Assembly: GCF_003977595.1 (NCBI RefSeq)
Contig: NZ_RYYR01000009.1
Location: forward strand, 1-64,000
Direction of reading: 5' to 3'
DNA length: 64,000 nt
Source of the DNA: Lysinibacillus antri
GTDB taxonomy: Bacteria > Bacillota > Bacilli > Bacillales_A > Planococcaceae
Of the stretch, positions 51,373 to 62,167 are shown piece after piece (position 1 is the stretch's first letter; each line of letters starts with the position of its first letter). A program made the translations under genes and the position numbers. Under the pieces are notes generated by a model that was not told where the DNA came from, searched no databases, and worked only from the letters and a program-made list of their open reading frames with translations.

Positions 51373-53022
51373 ATGCAAAAAAAGAATCTATTTTTAATGC
51401 TGATGTTACTATCTTTAACACTAGTTTTAGCAGCATGTAACTTCGGTGGAGAAAAAGAAGAACCAGCAAAAGAAGATAAAGATGGTACTACTGAAGAAGC
51501 TACAGGTTCAAAAGAGCTTAACTTAGTTGTTACTTCGGAGCCACCGTCAATGCACCCGCAATTAGCGACAGACAGTACTTCAAGTGCTGTGTTAAAGCAA
51601 ATTTTTGAAGGTTTAACAACTTATAAAGATGGTCAAGTAGTTAACGGTATGGCTGAAAAAATTGAAACAAGTGAAGATGGTTTAGTTTATACATTCACTT
51701 TAAAAGATGCAAAATGGACAAATGGAGAGCCAGTAACGGCTGAAGACTTTGCTTATGCTTGGACTTTTGCAATTACTCCAGAAAATGCATCTGAATATGC
51801 TTCTATCCTATTCCCAATTAAAGGCGCTCAAGCTTTCAACGAAGGTAAAGGTTCATTAGAAGACGTAGGTATTGAAGTAGTAGACGAAAAAACATTAAAA
51901 GTAACGTTAGAAAACCCAACTCCATATTTCTTAGAGTTAACAGCGTTTAAAACGTACTTCCCAGTTCATAAAGCAACAGCAGAAGCAAACGAAACTTGGT
52001 ATGCTGAAGCTGGTGAGAACTATGTTACAAACGGACCATTTACTTTTGCTGAATGGCAACATGGTGGTTCAATGACTTTAGAAAAAAATCCTAACTATTA
52101 TGCAGCTGATTCAGTTGCTTTAGACAAAGTAAACTTCACAATGGTTGAATCTGAAACAACTACTGCAACTATGTTTGAAGCTGGTGAAATCGATTTCATC
52201 GGTGCTCCATTCCAAACCGTAGCGCTTGATTCAATTGATCGTTACAAACAAGATGGAATTTTAAATATTTCGGACTATGCAGCAATCTATATGTACAAAT
52301 TCAACACAACTGCTGAATTTACGTCTAATGCAAACATCCGTAAAGCATTAGCATTAGCAATCGACCGCCAAGGGTTAATCGATAACATTACAAAAGGTGA
52401 ACAATCACCAGCTCTAGGTATGGTACCTGCAGCGATTAAAGGCTTTGAAGAAGATCGTGGTTATATTAAAGATAACGATATCGAAGAAGCGAAAAAAGCT
52501 TTAGAAGCTGGTATGAAAGAACTTGGAATTTCTGATCCAAGCGAAATTAAACTTAACCTTTCATTTAATACAAGTGAAGCACATGCAGCTATCGCGCAAT
52601 TCATTCAAGAAGGCTGGCGTACAAATCTAGGAATCGAAGTAACTCTTGATAACTCAGAGTGGCAAGTATTCTTAGATAAATTAAGTACTTTAGATTACCA
52701 AATCGGTCGTTTAGGTTGGATTGCTGACTACAACGATGCATACACATTCTTAGAAATGTATGACTCTGCGAAAAATGGTAACAACGATACTGGTTGGGAA
52801 AACCCAGAGTATACTGCTTTAATAAAACAATCTAACGCTGAAGCAGATGCTGACAAACGTTTCGAAATTTTAAAACAAGCAGAATCTATTTTAATGTCAG
52901 AATTCCCAGTAGCACCAATTTACTACTACACTAACCTTTCTGTTAAGAAAGACTATGTTCAAAACATGGAACAAGATCAACTTGGTAACATTTACCTTAA
53001 ATATGTAGATGTAACAAAATAA
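51373..53022 (+). CDS. oppA: Oligopeptide ABC transporter substrate-binding lipoprotein OppA (copy 1)
   Basis: Extracellular peptide-binding lipoprotein feeding the Opp importer. The 549-aa protein has a signal peptide with lipobox LAAC (Cys near 21), a low-complexity Glu/Lys/Thr spacer (~22-45), then SBP family 5 domain with LVVTSEPPSMHPQLATDSTS and YTFTLKDAKWTNGEPVTAEDF. GGGGGA precedes the ATG. Closely similar to OppA of the second operon at 57394. First gene of oppABCDF-1. Confidence 0.94.
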   Translation: MQKKNLFLMLMLLSLTLVLAACNFGGEKEEPAKEDKDGTTEEATGSKELNLVVTSEPPSMHPQLATDSTSSAVLKQIFEGLTTYKDGQVVNGMAEKIETSEDGLVYTFTLKDAKWTNGEPVTAEDFAYAWTFAITPENASEYASILFPIKGAQAFNEGKGSLEDVGIEVVDEKTLKVTLENPTPYFLELTAFKTYFPVHKATAEANETWYAEAGENYVTNGPFTFAEWQHGGSMTLEKNPNYYAADSVALDKVNFTMVESETTTATMFEAGEIDFIGAPFQTVALDSIDRYKQDGILNISDYAAIYMYKFNTTAEFTSNANIRKALALAIDRQGLIDNITKGEQSPALGMVPAAIKGFEEDRGYIKDNDIEEAKKALEAGMKELGISDPSEIKLNLSFNTSEAHAAIAQFIQEGWRTNLGIEVTLDNSEWQVFLDKLSTLDYQIGRLGWIADYNDAYTFLEMYDSAKNGNNDTGWENPEYTALIKQSNAEADADKRFEILKQAESILMSEFPVAPIYYYTNLSVKKDYVQNMEQDQLGNIYLKYVDVTK

Positions 53023-53052
53023 TCTATTCATTTAGGAAAAGGTTACTACCTT

Positions 53053-53095
53053 AAGGCTGCTTATAATCGAGTAATCGATATCAAGCAGCCTTTTT
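53053..53095 (+). terminator. Hairpin with T run between oppA and oppB, operon 1
   Basis: AAGGCTGCTT pairs with AAGCAGCCTT, five Ts follow. Such partial terminators usually let the binding protein be made in excess of the permease. Conserved in operon 2. Confidence 0.8.
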
Positions 53096-53126
53096 ACGGC
53101 TAAAAAATTTAAAGGAGGGACTTAGA

Positions 53127-54056
53127 ATGCTAAAGTATATTTTTAAAAGATTTGTTTATATACTCATTGCACTATTTATTATTGTATCGGCGACATTCTT
53201 CTTGATGAAATTAGCACCTGGTAGTCCATTTGCGAGCGAACGTAGCTTTCCACCGCAAATAGAAGAACAATTGAATGCGAAGTATGGGTTAGATAATCCG
53301 TGGTATATCCAATATAAAGATTACTTAGTAGACACGGTTACATTTGATTTTGGAGAATCGATGAAATACAAGGGAAGGTCTACGAACGATATTATTTCTG
53401 AAAGTTTCCCAATCTCATTAACATTAGGAATTGAAGCGATGATTTTAGCCATTGGTATGGGCGTTTTACTTGGTGTTATTGCGTCGCTCTACCATAATCG
53501 ATTCCCGGATTATTTAGCATCTACGATTGCAGTACTTGGAATTTCTGTACCATCATTTATATTGGCAGGCCTTATGCAATATTTCCTAGCCTTTAAATTA
53601 GGCTTATTCCCTGTTAGTGGATGGAAAGGGTTTATTTACAGTATCTTACCTGCTTTTGCAATCGCTATCACGCATGCAGGATTTATTGCGAAGTTAACTC
53701 GTTCTAGTATGCTTGAACAGAAAAATAGTGATTATGTCAAAATGGCGAGAGCAAAAGGGTTAGGGAAGTGGACGACTGTTTTCCGTCATACGCTACGTAA
53801 TGCATTATTGCCTGTTGTTACATATTTGGGGCCTTTAACAGCTGGAGTGGTGACAGGTAGTTTTATTATCGAACAAATTTTTGCAATTCCTGGTTTAGGA
53901 AAGCATTTTGTTACGAGTATTACGAATCGTGACTATACAGTAATCATGGGCACAACGGTCTTCTATTCAATTATTCTTTTATTTGCAGTGTTAATTGTTG
54001 ATATTTTATATAGCGTCATTGATCCACGAATTAAACTGAAAGGGGCGAAAAAGTAA
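53127..54056 (+). CDS. oppB: Oligopeptide ABC transporter permease OppB (copy 1)
   Basis: Inner-membrane permease, 309 aa with six membrane segments. N-terminal [16 protein letters not shown], and the EAA loop [17 protein letters not shown] (residues ~225-242) that contacts the ATPases. GGAGGG precedes the ATG. Its stop overlaps the oppC start (TAATG). Confidence 0.94.
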   Translation: MLKYIFKRFVYILIALFIIVSATFFLMKLAPGSPFASERSFPPQIEEQLNAKYGLDNPWYIQYKDYLVDTVTFDFGESMKYKGRSTNDIISESFPISLTLGIEAMILAIGMGVLLGVIASLYHNRFPDYLASTIAVLGISVPSFILAGLMQYFLAFKLGLFPVSGWKGFIYSILPAFAIAITHAGFIAKLTRSSMLEQKNSDYVKMARAKGLGKWTTVFRHTLRNALLPVVTYLGPLTAGVVTGSFIIEQIFAIPGLGKHFVTSITNRDYTVIMGTTVFYSIILLFAVLIVDILYSVIDPRIKLKGAKK

Positions 54057-54991
54057 TGACACAATCAAAGCAACAATTCGACAAAATCGCACCTGAAATG
54101 TTTACGATTGTTGGGGGGCGACAAGGTGAAACGGAAAAACTATCTGATAAAACGGTGTCATTTTGGAAAGAGGTTTTCTTACGGTTCTCCCAAAATAAAT
54201 TGGCTATTTTTGGTATCGTTGTTTTAGTTATTGTAACACTGATGGCTATTTTCGTTCCAATTTTTTCTCCTTATAGTTACCGTGAACAATTAGGGATTTA
54301 TAACGCTGCTCCTTCAGCTGCCCATTGGTTTGGGACAGATGATTTAGGGCGGGATGTCTTTGTCCGTGTATGGCAAGGTGCTCGAATCTCCTTATTCATT
54401 GGGATAACAGCCGCGGTTATTGATTTAGTGATCGGGGTTTTATGGGGAAGCATTTCTGGTTTAGCTGGTGGACGTGTAGATAACATTATGATGCGTATTG
54501 CAGACGTTTTATCGGCGGTACCATATTTATTAGTGGTTATTATTTTATTAGTCGTGTTAAAACCAGGCTTAATACCGATGATTATTGCTTTATCAGTTAC
54601 GGGATGGATTAATATGGCACGTATCGTTCGCGGTGAAGTATTATCGATTAAAAACCAAGAATATGTACTGGCAGCTCGAACATTAGGAGCAAGCACATGG
54701 CATTTAATTAAAAAGCATTTAATTCCTAATGCATTAGGTGCCATTTTAGTAACAATGACATTAACAATTCCTTCTGCAATATTTACGGAAGCCTTTTTAA
54801 GTTATTTAGGATTAGGTGTTCCTGCTCCGATGGCGAGTTGGGGAACAATGGCATCGGAAGGAAATAAAGCGCTTACTTCTGCACCGTGGCGCCTTATCTT
54901 CCCGGCATTATTTATTTCATTAACGATTTTTGCTTTTAATGCTGTTGGTGATGGATTGCGCGATGCCCTAGATCCGAAATTACGTAAATAA
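54056..54991 (+). CDS. oppC: Oligopeptide ABC transporter permease OppC (copy 1)
   Basis: Second permease, 311 aa. N-terminal cytosolic segment (~1-40), six membrane segments, the HWFGTDDLGRDVFVRVWQGAR motif of OppC/DppC (split around residue 100) and the EAA loop KKHLIPNALGAILVTMTL near 220. Begins within the oppB stop. Confidence 0.94.
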   Translation: MTQSKQQFDKIAPEMFTIVGGRQGETEKLSDKTVSFWKEVFLRFSQNKLAIFGIVVLVIVTLMAIFVPIFSPYSYREQLGIYNAAPSAAHWFGTDDLGRDVFVRVWQGARISLFIGITAAVIDLVIGVLWGSISGLAGGRVDNIMMRIADVLSAVPYLLVVIILLVVLKPGLIPMIIALSVTGWINMARIVRGEVLSIKNQEYVLAARTLGASTWHLIKKHLIPNALGAILVTMTLTIPSAIFTEAFLSYLGLGVPAPMASWGTMASEGNKALTSAPWRLIFPALFISLTIFAFNAVGDGLRDALDPKLRK

Positions 54992-55007
54992 GAGAGGTGA
55001 CCACAAG

Positions 55008-56054
55008 ATGAGTAAAAAACTGTTAGAAGTAAATAATTTGAAAATTAACTTTAAAACATATGCAGGAATTGTTCAGGCCGTTCGCGGAGTTAGTTTTGAA
55101 CTATATGAAGGGGAGACTCTTGCAATCGTAGGGGAATCTGGTTCGGGAAAAAGTGTAACAAGTAATGCGATTATGAAACTCATTCCGGAGCCCCCAGGTA
55201 TTTATGCAGATGGACAAATATTATTTGAAGGGCGAGATTTAATTCCGCTAAAAGAAAAGGAAATGTCAAAAATACGTGGAAATGATATTTCAATGATATT
55301 TCAAGATCCAATGACGGCATTAAATCCAACGATGCGTGTTGGAAAGCAAATTACTGAAGTAATCCTGAAGCATAAAAAGGTAACATCGACGGAAGCGAAA
55401 GCAAGAGCATTAAAATTACTAGAGTTAGTTGGTATTCCAATGCCGGAAAAGCGTTTTCGTCAATATCCGCATGAATTTAGTGGGGGGATGCGTCAGCGGG
55501 TTGTCATTGCGATTGCATTAGCTGCAGATCCGAAATTATTAATTGCCGATGAACCAACAACTGCCCTTGACGTAACAATTCAAGCGCAAATTCTTGAACT
55601 GATGAAAGATATCCAAAAGAAGAGTAATACATCCATTGTGTTTATTACCCATGATTTAGGCGTGGTGGCTAATGTGGCAGATCGTGTTGCGGTAATGTAT
55701 GCTGGACAAATTGTTGAATATGGAACGGTCAATGATATTTTCTATAACCCGAAACATCCGTATACGTGGGGATTATTAGGGTCGATGCCAGATTTGAAAA
55801 ATAATGTGAAAGAGGCATTACGAACAATTCCGGGGTCGCCACCAGATTTAACAAATCCTCCTAAAGGGGACGCCTTTGCCCCTCGAAATGAGTATGCAAT
55901 GGCCATTGATTATGAAGTGGAGCCGCCAATGTTTCAAGTGTCAGAAACCCATTTTGCGAAAACGTGGTTGTTACATCCGGATGCGCCAAAAGTGGATGTA
56001 CCAGAAGCGATTTCTCGTAGGATTGAAGGGTATTTGAAGGAGGCAAGAAGCTGA
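55008..56054 (+). CDS. oppD: Oligopeptide ABC transporter ATP-binding protein OppD (copy 1)
   Basis: ATPase, 348 aa. Walker [10 protein letters not shown] near 40, signature FSGGMRQR near 158, Walker [13 protein letters not shown], switch His in ITHDLG, and a C-terminal oligopeptide-transporter domain ([12 protein letters not shown]) that usually carries an Fe-S cluster or dimer contacts. GAGAGGTG precedes the ATG. Stop overlaps oppF. Confidence 0.94.
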   Translation: MSKKLLEVNNLKINFKTYAGIVQAVRGVSFELYEGETLAIVGESGSGKSVTSNAIMKLIPEPPGIYADGQILFEGRDLIPLKEKEMSKIRGNDISMIFQDPMTALNPTMRVGKQITEVILKHKKVTSTEAKARALKLLELVGIPMPEKRFRQYPHEFSGGMRQRVVIAIALAADPKLLIADEPTTALDVTIQAQILELMKDIQKKSNTSIVFITHDLGVVANVADRVAVMYAGQIVEYGTVNDIFYNPKHPYTWGLLGSMPDLKNNVKEALRTIPGSPPDLTNPPKGDAFAPRNEYAMAIDYEVEPPMFQVSETHFAKTWLLHPDAPKVDVPEAISRRIEGYLKEARS

Positions 56055-56959
56055 TGGCAAATAAATTACTTGAAGTGAAAAACTTAAAGCAATATTTTGG
56101 TCCTGCTAACAACCCAATAAAAGCAGTAGATGGAATTAGTTTCGAAATTTATGAGGGAGAAACTTTGGGGTTAGTAGGAGAATCGGGATGTGGCAAATCC
56201 ACTACAGGACGTTCGATTATAAGGTTGTATGATATTACAGATGGCGAGATTTTATTTAAAGGGAAAAACGTTCTCGATACGAAATCCCGAAAAGAAATGA
56301 AAGAATTTAATCGAGAAATGCAAATGATTTTCCAAGACCCTTACGCATCATTAAATCCTCGTATGACAGCAGGAGAAATTATTAGTGAAGGGTTTAACAT
56401 CCATGGCTTATATAAAAATAAACAAGAAAGACAGGCACGTGTAGCTGAACTTCTTGAAGCGGTAGGGTTAAATCGTGAGCATGCTAACCGTTATGCCCAT
56501 GAGTTTTCGGGTGGTCAACGCCAACGTATTGGGATTGCGCGTGCATTAAGTTTAGATCCTAGCTTTATTATTGCGGATGAACCGATTTCTGCACTGGATG
56601 TTTCCATTCAAGCGCAAGTCGTGAACCTATTAAAACAACTTCAAAAAGAAAGAAATTTAACGTATCTATTCATTGCGCATGATTTATCCATGGTCAAATA
56701 TATTAGTGATCGAATCGCTGTAATGTATAGAGGGAAAATTGTTGAATTGGGTGAAGCAAATGAAATTTACCATCATCCAATACATCCATATACAAAATCG
56801 TTATTATCAGCAGTGCCACTTCCGGATCCGATGACAGAAAGAATGCGTGAGCGTATTCCGTATACTCACGAAGAACCTGGCGAAACGGCAACGATTCATG
56901 AAGTAAAACCGGGACATTTAGTCTTTGGAACACAACAACAAATCAATAAATGGAAATAA
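56054..56959 (+). CDS. oppF: Oligopeptide ABC transporter ATP-binding protein OppF (copy 1)
   Basis: Second ATPase, 301 aa. Walker A GESGCGKST near 42, signature FSGGQRQRIGIARAL near 152, Walker B IIADEPISALD and the switch His in IAHDLSM. The C-terminal extension is short. Start overlaps oppD by one base. Last gene before a strong terminator. Confidence 0.94.
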   Translation: MANKLLEVKNLKQYFGPANNPIKAVDGISFEIYEGETLGLVGESGCGKSTTGRSIIRLYDITDGEILFKGKNVLDTKSRKEMKEFNREMQMIFQDPYASLNPRMTAGEIISEGFNIHGLYKNKQERQARVAELLEAVGLNREHANRYAHEFSGGQRQRIGIARALSLDPSFIIADEPISALDVSIQAQVVNLLKQLQKERNLTYLFIAHDLSMVKYISDRIAVMYRGKIVELGEANEIYHHPIHPYTKSLLSAVPLPDPMTERMRERIPYTHEEPGETATIHEVKPGHLVFGTQQQINKWK

Positions 56960-56965
56960 AATATG

Positions 56966-57006
56966 AGATGACAGTTCAAAGTGAAAATGAACTGTCATCT
57001 TTTTTG
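56966..57006 (+). terminator. Terminator of opp operon 1
   Basis: Perfect 13-bp stem AGATGACAGTTCA/TGAACTGTCATCT and seven Ts. Confidence 0.92.
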
Positions 57007-57248
57007 TTGTTTTGGGAAATATAATTTAGAAATTAGTTCGGTAAGCGCTACCAAATTATCTGCGAATTTTAAAATTAATCTATATTCAAAATGATTAGAA
57101 TAATAAATTTATTATGTGTATGTTATATCTAAATAATTTATAATTAATCAATTATACTACGGTCAGAGGTTGTATTGTCCGTTTCAAAACAACTTTTTCT
57201 AGAAAAGTCCAATTAAAAAAGGAAAATATTAATTTATTAAAAAAATAT

Positions 57249-57349
57249 ACTTTTTAGTTTATTTAGTATTAACTTTTTGTTAATATAATATTTATCATTT
57301 GCTTTTTTCTGAAAAATGAACAAAATTCACGTAAAGTTTTCTGAAAAAT
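57249..57349 (+). promoter_or_regulatory. opp operon 2 promoter region with two CodY-like boxes
   Basis: TATAAT at 57284-57289 is the likely -10; no good -35. The upstream 16 bases equal those in operon 1. TTTTTTCTGAAAAAT (57303-57317) and AGTTTTCTGAAAAAT (57335-57349) match the CodY consensus at 12 and 13 of 15 positions. The ~430 bases between the operons hold no gene. Confidence 0.55.
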
Positions 57350-57393
57350 GGGAAATATAATTTTTAATAAAATTGATTGGGGGTATTTACAAC

Positions 57394-59028
57394 ATGAAGA
57401 AAAATAACTTTCTACTTCTATCCCTGTTATTAGCTCTTTCTGTCGTTTTAGCAGCTTGTAACTTCGGAGGATCTAAAGAAGATAGTGGTAGTACATCGAC
57501 TGATGGGACAAGCTCAAAGGAATTAAATTTAGTTCTAACATCTGAGCCACCATCATTACATCCGCAATTAGCAACAGATAGTGCTTCAAATGCAATTTTA
57601 CAAAACGTTTTTGAAGGTTTAACAACTGTAAAAGACGGAGAAGTAGTTAAGGCTATGGCTGAAGATATTCAAGTAAGTGAAGATAATTTAACATATACGT
57701 TCACTTTACGTGATGCAAAATGGTCAAACGGTGATACTGTGACTGCTCAAGATTTTGAGTACGCTTGGAAATTTGCTTTAAACCCTGCAAGTGCTTCTGA
57801 ATATGCATCGATTCTTTATCCTATTAAAGGTGCACAAAGCTACAATGAGGGTGAAGGGGCAGTTGAAGATGTAGCGATTAAAGTGGTGGATGAAAAGACT
57901 TTAGAAGTTACTTTAGAAAACCCAACACCATATTTCTTAGAATTAACAGCGTTTAAAACTTATTACCCAATTCACAGCAAAACAGCAGAAGCAAATGCAA
58001 ATTGGGCTGCTGATGCAGGTGATAACTATATTACAAATGGTCCATTTACTTTAGCTGACTGGCAACATTCTGGTTCTATTACGTTAGAGAAAAATGAAAC
58101 ATACTGGGATGCAGCAAATGTAGCTTTAAACAAAGTAAATATTTCAATGGTAGAAAACGAAGCAACAGCAGCCACTATGTTTGATGCAGGGGAAATCGAC
58201 TTCTTAGGTGCTCCTTACCAAACTGTTGGTTTAGACGTAATCAACCGCTATAAAGAAGAAGGTATTTTAAATATTCAAGATTATGCTGCTATTTATGTTT
58301 ACAAATTTAATACAACTGGCGAATTTACTAAAAATGCAAATATTCGTAAAGCGCTTACATTAGCAATTGATCGTCAAGGCTTAATTGACAACATTACAAA
58401 AGGTGAGCAAACACCAGCTTTAGGTATGGTACCAAAAGCAATTAAAGGTTTTGAAGAAGATCGTGGTTACTTTAAAGACAATGACTTAGAAGAAGCGAAA
58501 AAAGCTTTAGCAGCTGGTATGCAAGAACTTGGCATTACTGATCCAAGCCAAATCCAAATTAACCTTTCTATTAATACAAGTGAAGCACACGCAGCAATTG
58601 CTCAATTTGTACAAGAAGGCTGGCACAAAAACTTAGGTATTGATGTAACAATCGATAACTCTGAATGGCAAGTATACCTAGATAAAGTAAGTAACTTAGA
58701 CTATGATGTTGCGCGTATGGGTTGGATTGCTGACTATAACGATGCTTACACATTCTTAGAGCAATATGACTCTGCGAAAAATGGTAACAATGATACTGGT
58801 TGGGAACACCCTGAGTATGCATCATTATTAAAACAATCTATTACTGAAACAGATGCTGATGCTCGTATTGAACTATTAAAACAAGCAGAAGCAGTTGCAA
58901 TGTCTGAATTCCCAATTGCACCTGTTTACTATTACACAAATCTTTTTGTGAAAAAGGATTATGTTGAAAATATGGCACCTGATTCATTAGGTAACGTACA
59001 ACTTAAATATGTAGATATTAATAAATAA
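57394..59028 (+). CDS. oppA: Oligopeptide ABC transporter substrate-binding lipoprotein OppA (copy 2)
   Basis: 544-aa paralogue of the OppA at 51373, with the same lipobox LAAC (near Cys 21) and LVLTSEPPSLHPQLATDSAS. The spacer after the lipobox is shorter and Ser/Gly/Thr-rich instead of Glu/Lys-rich, the main visible difference. ATG 57394 follows TTGGGGG. Binding pocket residues could have diverged, giving different peptide ranges. Confidence 0.93.
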   Translation: MKKNNFLLLSLLLALSVVLAACNFGGSKEDSGSTSTDGTSSKELNLVLTSEPPSLHPQLATDSASNAILQNVFEGLTTVKDGEVVKAMAEDIQVSEDNLTYTFTLRDAKWSNGDTVTAQDFEYAWKFALNPASASEYASILYPIKGAQSYNEGEGAVEDVAIKVVDEKTLEVTLENPTPYFLELTAFKTYYPIHSKTAEANANWAADAGDNYITNGPFTLADWQHSGSITLEKNETYWDAANVALNKVNISMVENEATAATMFDAGEIDFLGAPYQTVGLDVINRYKEEGILNIQDYAAIYVYKFNTTGEFTKNANIRKALTLAIDRQGLIDNITKGEQTPALGMVPKAIKGFEEDRGYFKDNDLEEAKKALAAGMQELGITDPSQIQINLSINTSEAHAAIAQFVQEGWHKNLGIDVTIDNSEWQVYLDKVSNLDYDVARMGWIADYNDAYTFLEQYDSAKNGNNDTGWEHPEYASLLKQSITETDADARIELLKQAEAVAMSEFPIAPVYYYTNLFVKKDYVENMAPDSLGNVQLKYVDINK

Positions 59029-59061
59029 TAACTACTGTTTACTTATTTCGTAATTGTACTT

Positions 59062-59099
59062 AGGCTGCTTAATCGATTTTCGATCTAAAGCAGCCTTTT
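59062..59099 (+). terminator. Hairpin with T run between oppA and oppB, operon 2
   Basis: AGGCTGCTT pairs with AAGCAGCCT, then TTTT; same stem as in operon 1 with a changed loop. Confidence 0.75.
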
Positions 59100-59226
59100 G
59101 TACTGTTACATTTGATTGCAAATAGGAAAGCATAAATGTGAATTTACAGAAGAAATGACATCGATTTGTCGCATAGGGACAACAAATCGTGTTTTTCTAA
59201 TTTTATCCTAGAAGGAGGGGACGAAA

Positions 59227-60156
59227 TTGTTAAAATATATTTTTAAAAGATTAGTTTATATTTTAATCGCATTATGGGTAATTGTAACGGCAACGTTTTT
59301 CTTAATGCAATTAGCACCCGGAAGTCCATTTGCTAGTGAGCGAAGTTTCCCACCGCAAATAGAAGCGCAATTGAATGCTAAATATGGATTAGATAATCCT
59401 TGGTACGTTCAATATAAGGATTATTTAATCGATACTGTAACTTTCGATTTTGGTGAATCAATGAAATATAAAGGTCGTTCAACTAACGACATGATCGCGG
59501 AGAGCTTCCCGATTTCTTTAACATTAGGTATTGAGGCAATGATATTAGCGATAGGTTTCGGTATATTGTTTGGTGTAATATCGGCACTTTATCATAATAA
59601 GTTTCCAGACTATCTAGCTTCTACGCTGGCAGTATTAGGTATATCAGTACCGTCATTTATTTTGGCAGGTTTAATGCAATATTTCTTGGCGTTTAAACTT
59701 GGAATGTTCCCAGTAAGTGGATGGAAAGGGTTTGCTTATAGTATTTTACCTGCTTTTGCAATCGCTATCACACATGCTGGATTTATCGCGAAACTAACAC
59801 GTTCAAGTATGTTAGAACAAAGTAATAGTGATTATGTAAAAATGGCACGTGCAAAAGGTCTTGGAAAATGGACAACAGTATTTAAACATACGTTAAGAAA
59901 CGCATTACTACCAGTAGTTACATATTTAGGACCATTAACAGCGGGGGTTGTAACAGGTAGCTTCATTATTGAACAAATCTTTGCAATTCCAGGATTAGGA
60001 AAGCATTTCGTAACAAGTATTACAAACCGTGATTATACGGTTATTATGGGTACGACAGTGTTCTATTCGATTATTTTATTATTCGCTGTATTGATCGTTG
60101 ATATTTTATACAGTGTTATTGATCCGAGAATTAAATTGAGAGGAGCGAAAAAATAA
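59227..60156 (+). CDS. oppB: Oligopeptide ABC transporter permease OppB (copy 2)
   Basis: 309 aa, colinear with copy 1, six membrane segments and the same EAA loop. TTG start, 6 bases after AAGGAGGGG; copy 1 uses ATG. Overlaps oppC (TAATG). Confidence 0.93.
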   Translation: MLKYIFKRLVYILIALWVIVTATFFLMQLAPGSPFASERSFPPQIEAQLNAKYGLDNPWYVQYKDYLIDTVTFDFGESMKYKGRSTNDMIAESFPISLTLGIEAMILAIGFGILFGVISALYHNKFPDYLASTLAVLGISVPSFILAGLMQYFLAFKLGMFPVSGWKGFAYSILPAFAIAITHAGFIAKLTRSSMLEQSNSDYVKMARAKGLGKWTTVFKHTLRNALLPVVTYLGPLTAGVVTGSFIIEQIFAIPGLGKHFVTSITNRDYTVIMGTTVFYSIILLFAVLIVDILYSVIDPRIKLRGAKK

Positions 60157-61091
60157 TGGCACAAAAAAATCAACAATTTGATAAAATTTCCCCCGAGATG
60201 TTTAAGATTGTCGGCGGTCGCCATGGTGATACAGAAAAGTTGTCAGATAAATCCGTATCGTTCTGGAAAGAAGTAAGACTTCGCTTCTCTCAAAATAAGT
60301 TAGCGGTATTTGGTATTTTTGTTTTGGTTATCGTGACATTATTGGCAATTTTTGTACCGATATTTTCACCATATAGTTACCGTGAGCAATTAGGTATTTA
60401 TAATGCTGCACCATCAGCGGCTCACTGGTTTGGTACGGATGATTTAGGGCGTGATATTTTTGTTCGTGTATGGCAAGGGGCAAGGATTTCCTTATTCATC
60501 GGGATTACAGCAGCGGTAATTGATTTAATTATTGGCGTATTATGGGGAAGTATTGCAGGTTTAGCTGGTGGACGCGTTGATAACATTATGATGCGTATTG
60601 CCGATATTCTGTCAGCAGTTCCTTATTTACTAGTTGTAATTATTTTATTGGTTGTCTTAAAACCAGGTTTAATCCCAATGATTATTGCGTTATCGATCAC
60701 AGGTTGGGTTAATATGGCTCGTATCGTACGTGGTGAAGTATTATCCATTAAAAATCAAGAGTATGTATTAGCTGCTAGAACGCTTGGAGCGAATACTTGG
60801 CATTTAATTATGAAACATTTAGTTCCAAATGCGTTAGGCGCTATTTTAGTAACGATGACATTAACAATTCCGTCAGCGATTTTCACTGAGTCGTTTTTAA
60901 GTTATTTAGGTTTAGGGGTTCCGGCACCGACAGCGAGTTGGGGAACGATGGCTTCTGAAGGGAATAAAGCATTAACTTCAGCGCCATGGCGTTTATTCTT
61001 CCCAGCGTTCTTCATTTCCTTAACAATTTTTGCGTTCAATGCAGTTGGAGACGGCTTACGAGATGCACTAGATCCAAAATTACGTAAATAG
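60156..61091 (+). CDS. oppC: Oligopeptide ABC transporter permease OppC (copy 2)
   Basis: 311 aa, same length as copy 1 and nearly identical in the HWFGTDDLGRD segment and the EAA loop. Six membrane segments after a ~40-residue cytosolic start. Starts within the oppB stop. Confidence 0.93.
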   Translation: MAQKNQQFDKISPEMFKIVGGRHGDTEKLSDKSVSFWKEVRLRFSQNKLAVFGIFVLVIVTLLAIFVPIFSPYSYREQLGIYNAAPSAAHWFGTDDLGRDIFVRVWQGARISLFIGITAAVIDLIIGVLWGSIAGLAGGRVDNIMMRIADILSAVPYLLVVIILLVVLKPGLIPMIIALSITGWVNMARIVRGEVLSIKNQEYVLAARTLGANTWHLIMKHLVPNALGAILVTMTLTIPSAIFTESFLSYLGLGVPAPTASWGTMASEGNKALTSAPWRLFFPAFFISLTIFAFNAVGDGLRDALDPKLRK

Positions 61092-61108
61092 AAGAAGGTG
61101 AAAAAAAG

Positions 61109-62167
61109 ATGAGAAAAAAAGTGTTAGAAGTAAACGATTTAAAAGTCAACTTCAAAACTTATGCAGGTATTGTACAGGCTGTTCGTGGAGTTAGCTTTGA
61201 ACTATATGAAGGTGAAACATTAGCAATCGTTGGAGAGTCAGGGTCCGGGAAAAGTGTAACAAGTAACGCCATTATGAAACTTATTCCGCAACCACCTGGT
61301 ATTTATGCTGGTGGAGAAATCCTATTCGAAGGCAAAGATATTATTCCATTAACGGAAAAAGAAATGTCAAAAGTACGCGGAAATGATATCGCAATGATTT
61401 TCCAAGATCCGATGACGGCTTTAAACCCAACAATGCGTGTAGGGAAACAAATTACAGAAGTGATCTTAAAGCATAATAAAAAAGTTTCAAGTGCAGAAGC
61501 GAAAGAGCGTGCAATTAAATTATTAGATTTAGTTGGAATTCCAATGCCAGAAAAGCGTTTCCGTCAATATCCTCATGAATTTAGTGGTGGGATGCGTCAA
61601 CGTGTAGTAATCGCCATTGCTCTTGCGGCAGACCCAAAACTACTAATTGCCGATGAACCGACAACAGCACTTGATGTAACAATCCAAGCGCAAATTCTAG
61701 AATTAATGAAAGATATTCAAAAGAAACGTAATACATCCATTATTTTCATTACCCACGATTTAGGGGTTGTAGCCAATGTTGCAGATCGTGTAGCGGTTAT
61801 GTATGCTGGGCAAATTGTCGAGTATGGCACAGTAAATGATATTTTCTATAATCCTAGACATCCATATACATGGGGACTATTAGGGTCAATGCCGGATCTG
61901 AAAAGTAATGAAAAAGAAGAGTTACGTACGATTCCTGGTTCGCCACCGGATTTAACTAACCCTCCAAAAGGGGATGCCTTTGCACCAAGAAATGAATTTG
62001 CCATGGCAATTGATTATGAAATGGAACCACCAATGTTTAAAGTGTCTGACACACATTATGCAAAAACGTGGCTATTGCATCCAGATGCACCAGAAGTTCA
62101 AATTCCTGAGGCAATTTCACAAAGAATTGAAGGGTATTTAAAGGAGGCGCAAGAAAATGGCAAATAA
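61109..62167 (+). CDS. oppD: Oligopeptide ABC transporter ATP-binding protein OppD (copy 2)
   Basis: 352 aa. Walker [10 protein letters not shown], signature FSGGMRQR, Walker [11 protein letters not shown] as in copy 1; differs by one inserted residue (HNKKVSS) and a longer C-terminal tail (AQENGK) that extends 11 bases into oppF. Confidence 0.93.
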   Translation: MRKKVLEVNDLKVNFKTYAGIVQAVRGVSFELYEGETLAIVGESGSGKSVTSNAIMKLIPQPPGIYAGGEILFEGKDIIPLTEKEMSKVRGNDIAMIFQDPMTALNPTMRVGKQITEVILKHNKKVSSAEAKERAIKLLDLVGIPMPEKRFRQYPHEFSGGMRQRVVIAIALAADPKLLIADEPTTALDVTIQAQILELMKDIQKKRNTSIIFITHDLGVVANVADRVAVMYAGQIVEYGTVNDIFYNPRHPYTWGLLGSMPDLKSNEKEELRTIPGSPPDLTNPPKGDAFAPRNEFAMAIDYEMEPPMFKVSDTHYAKTWLLHPDAPEVQIPEAISQRIEGYLKEAQENGK

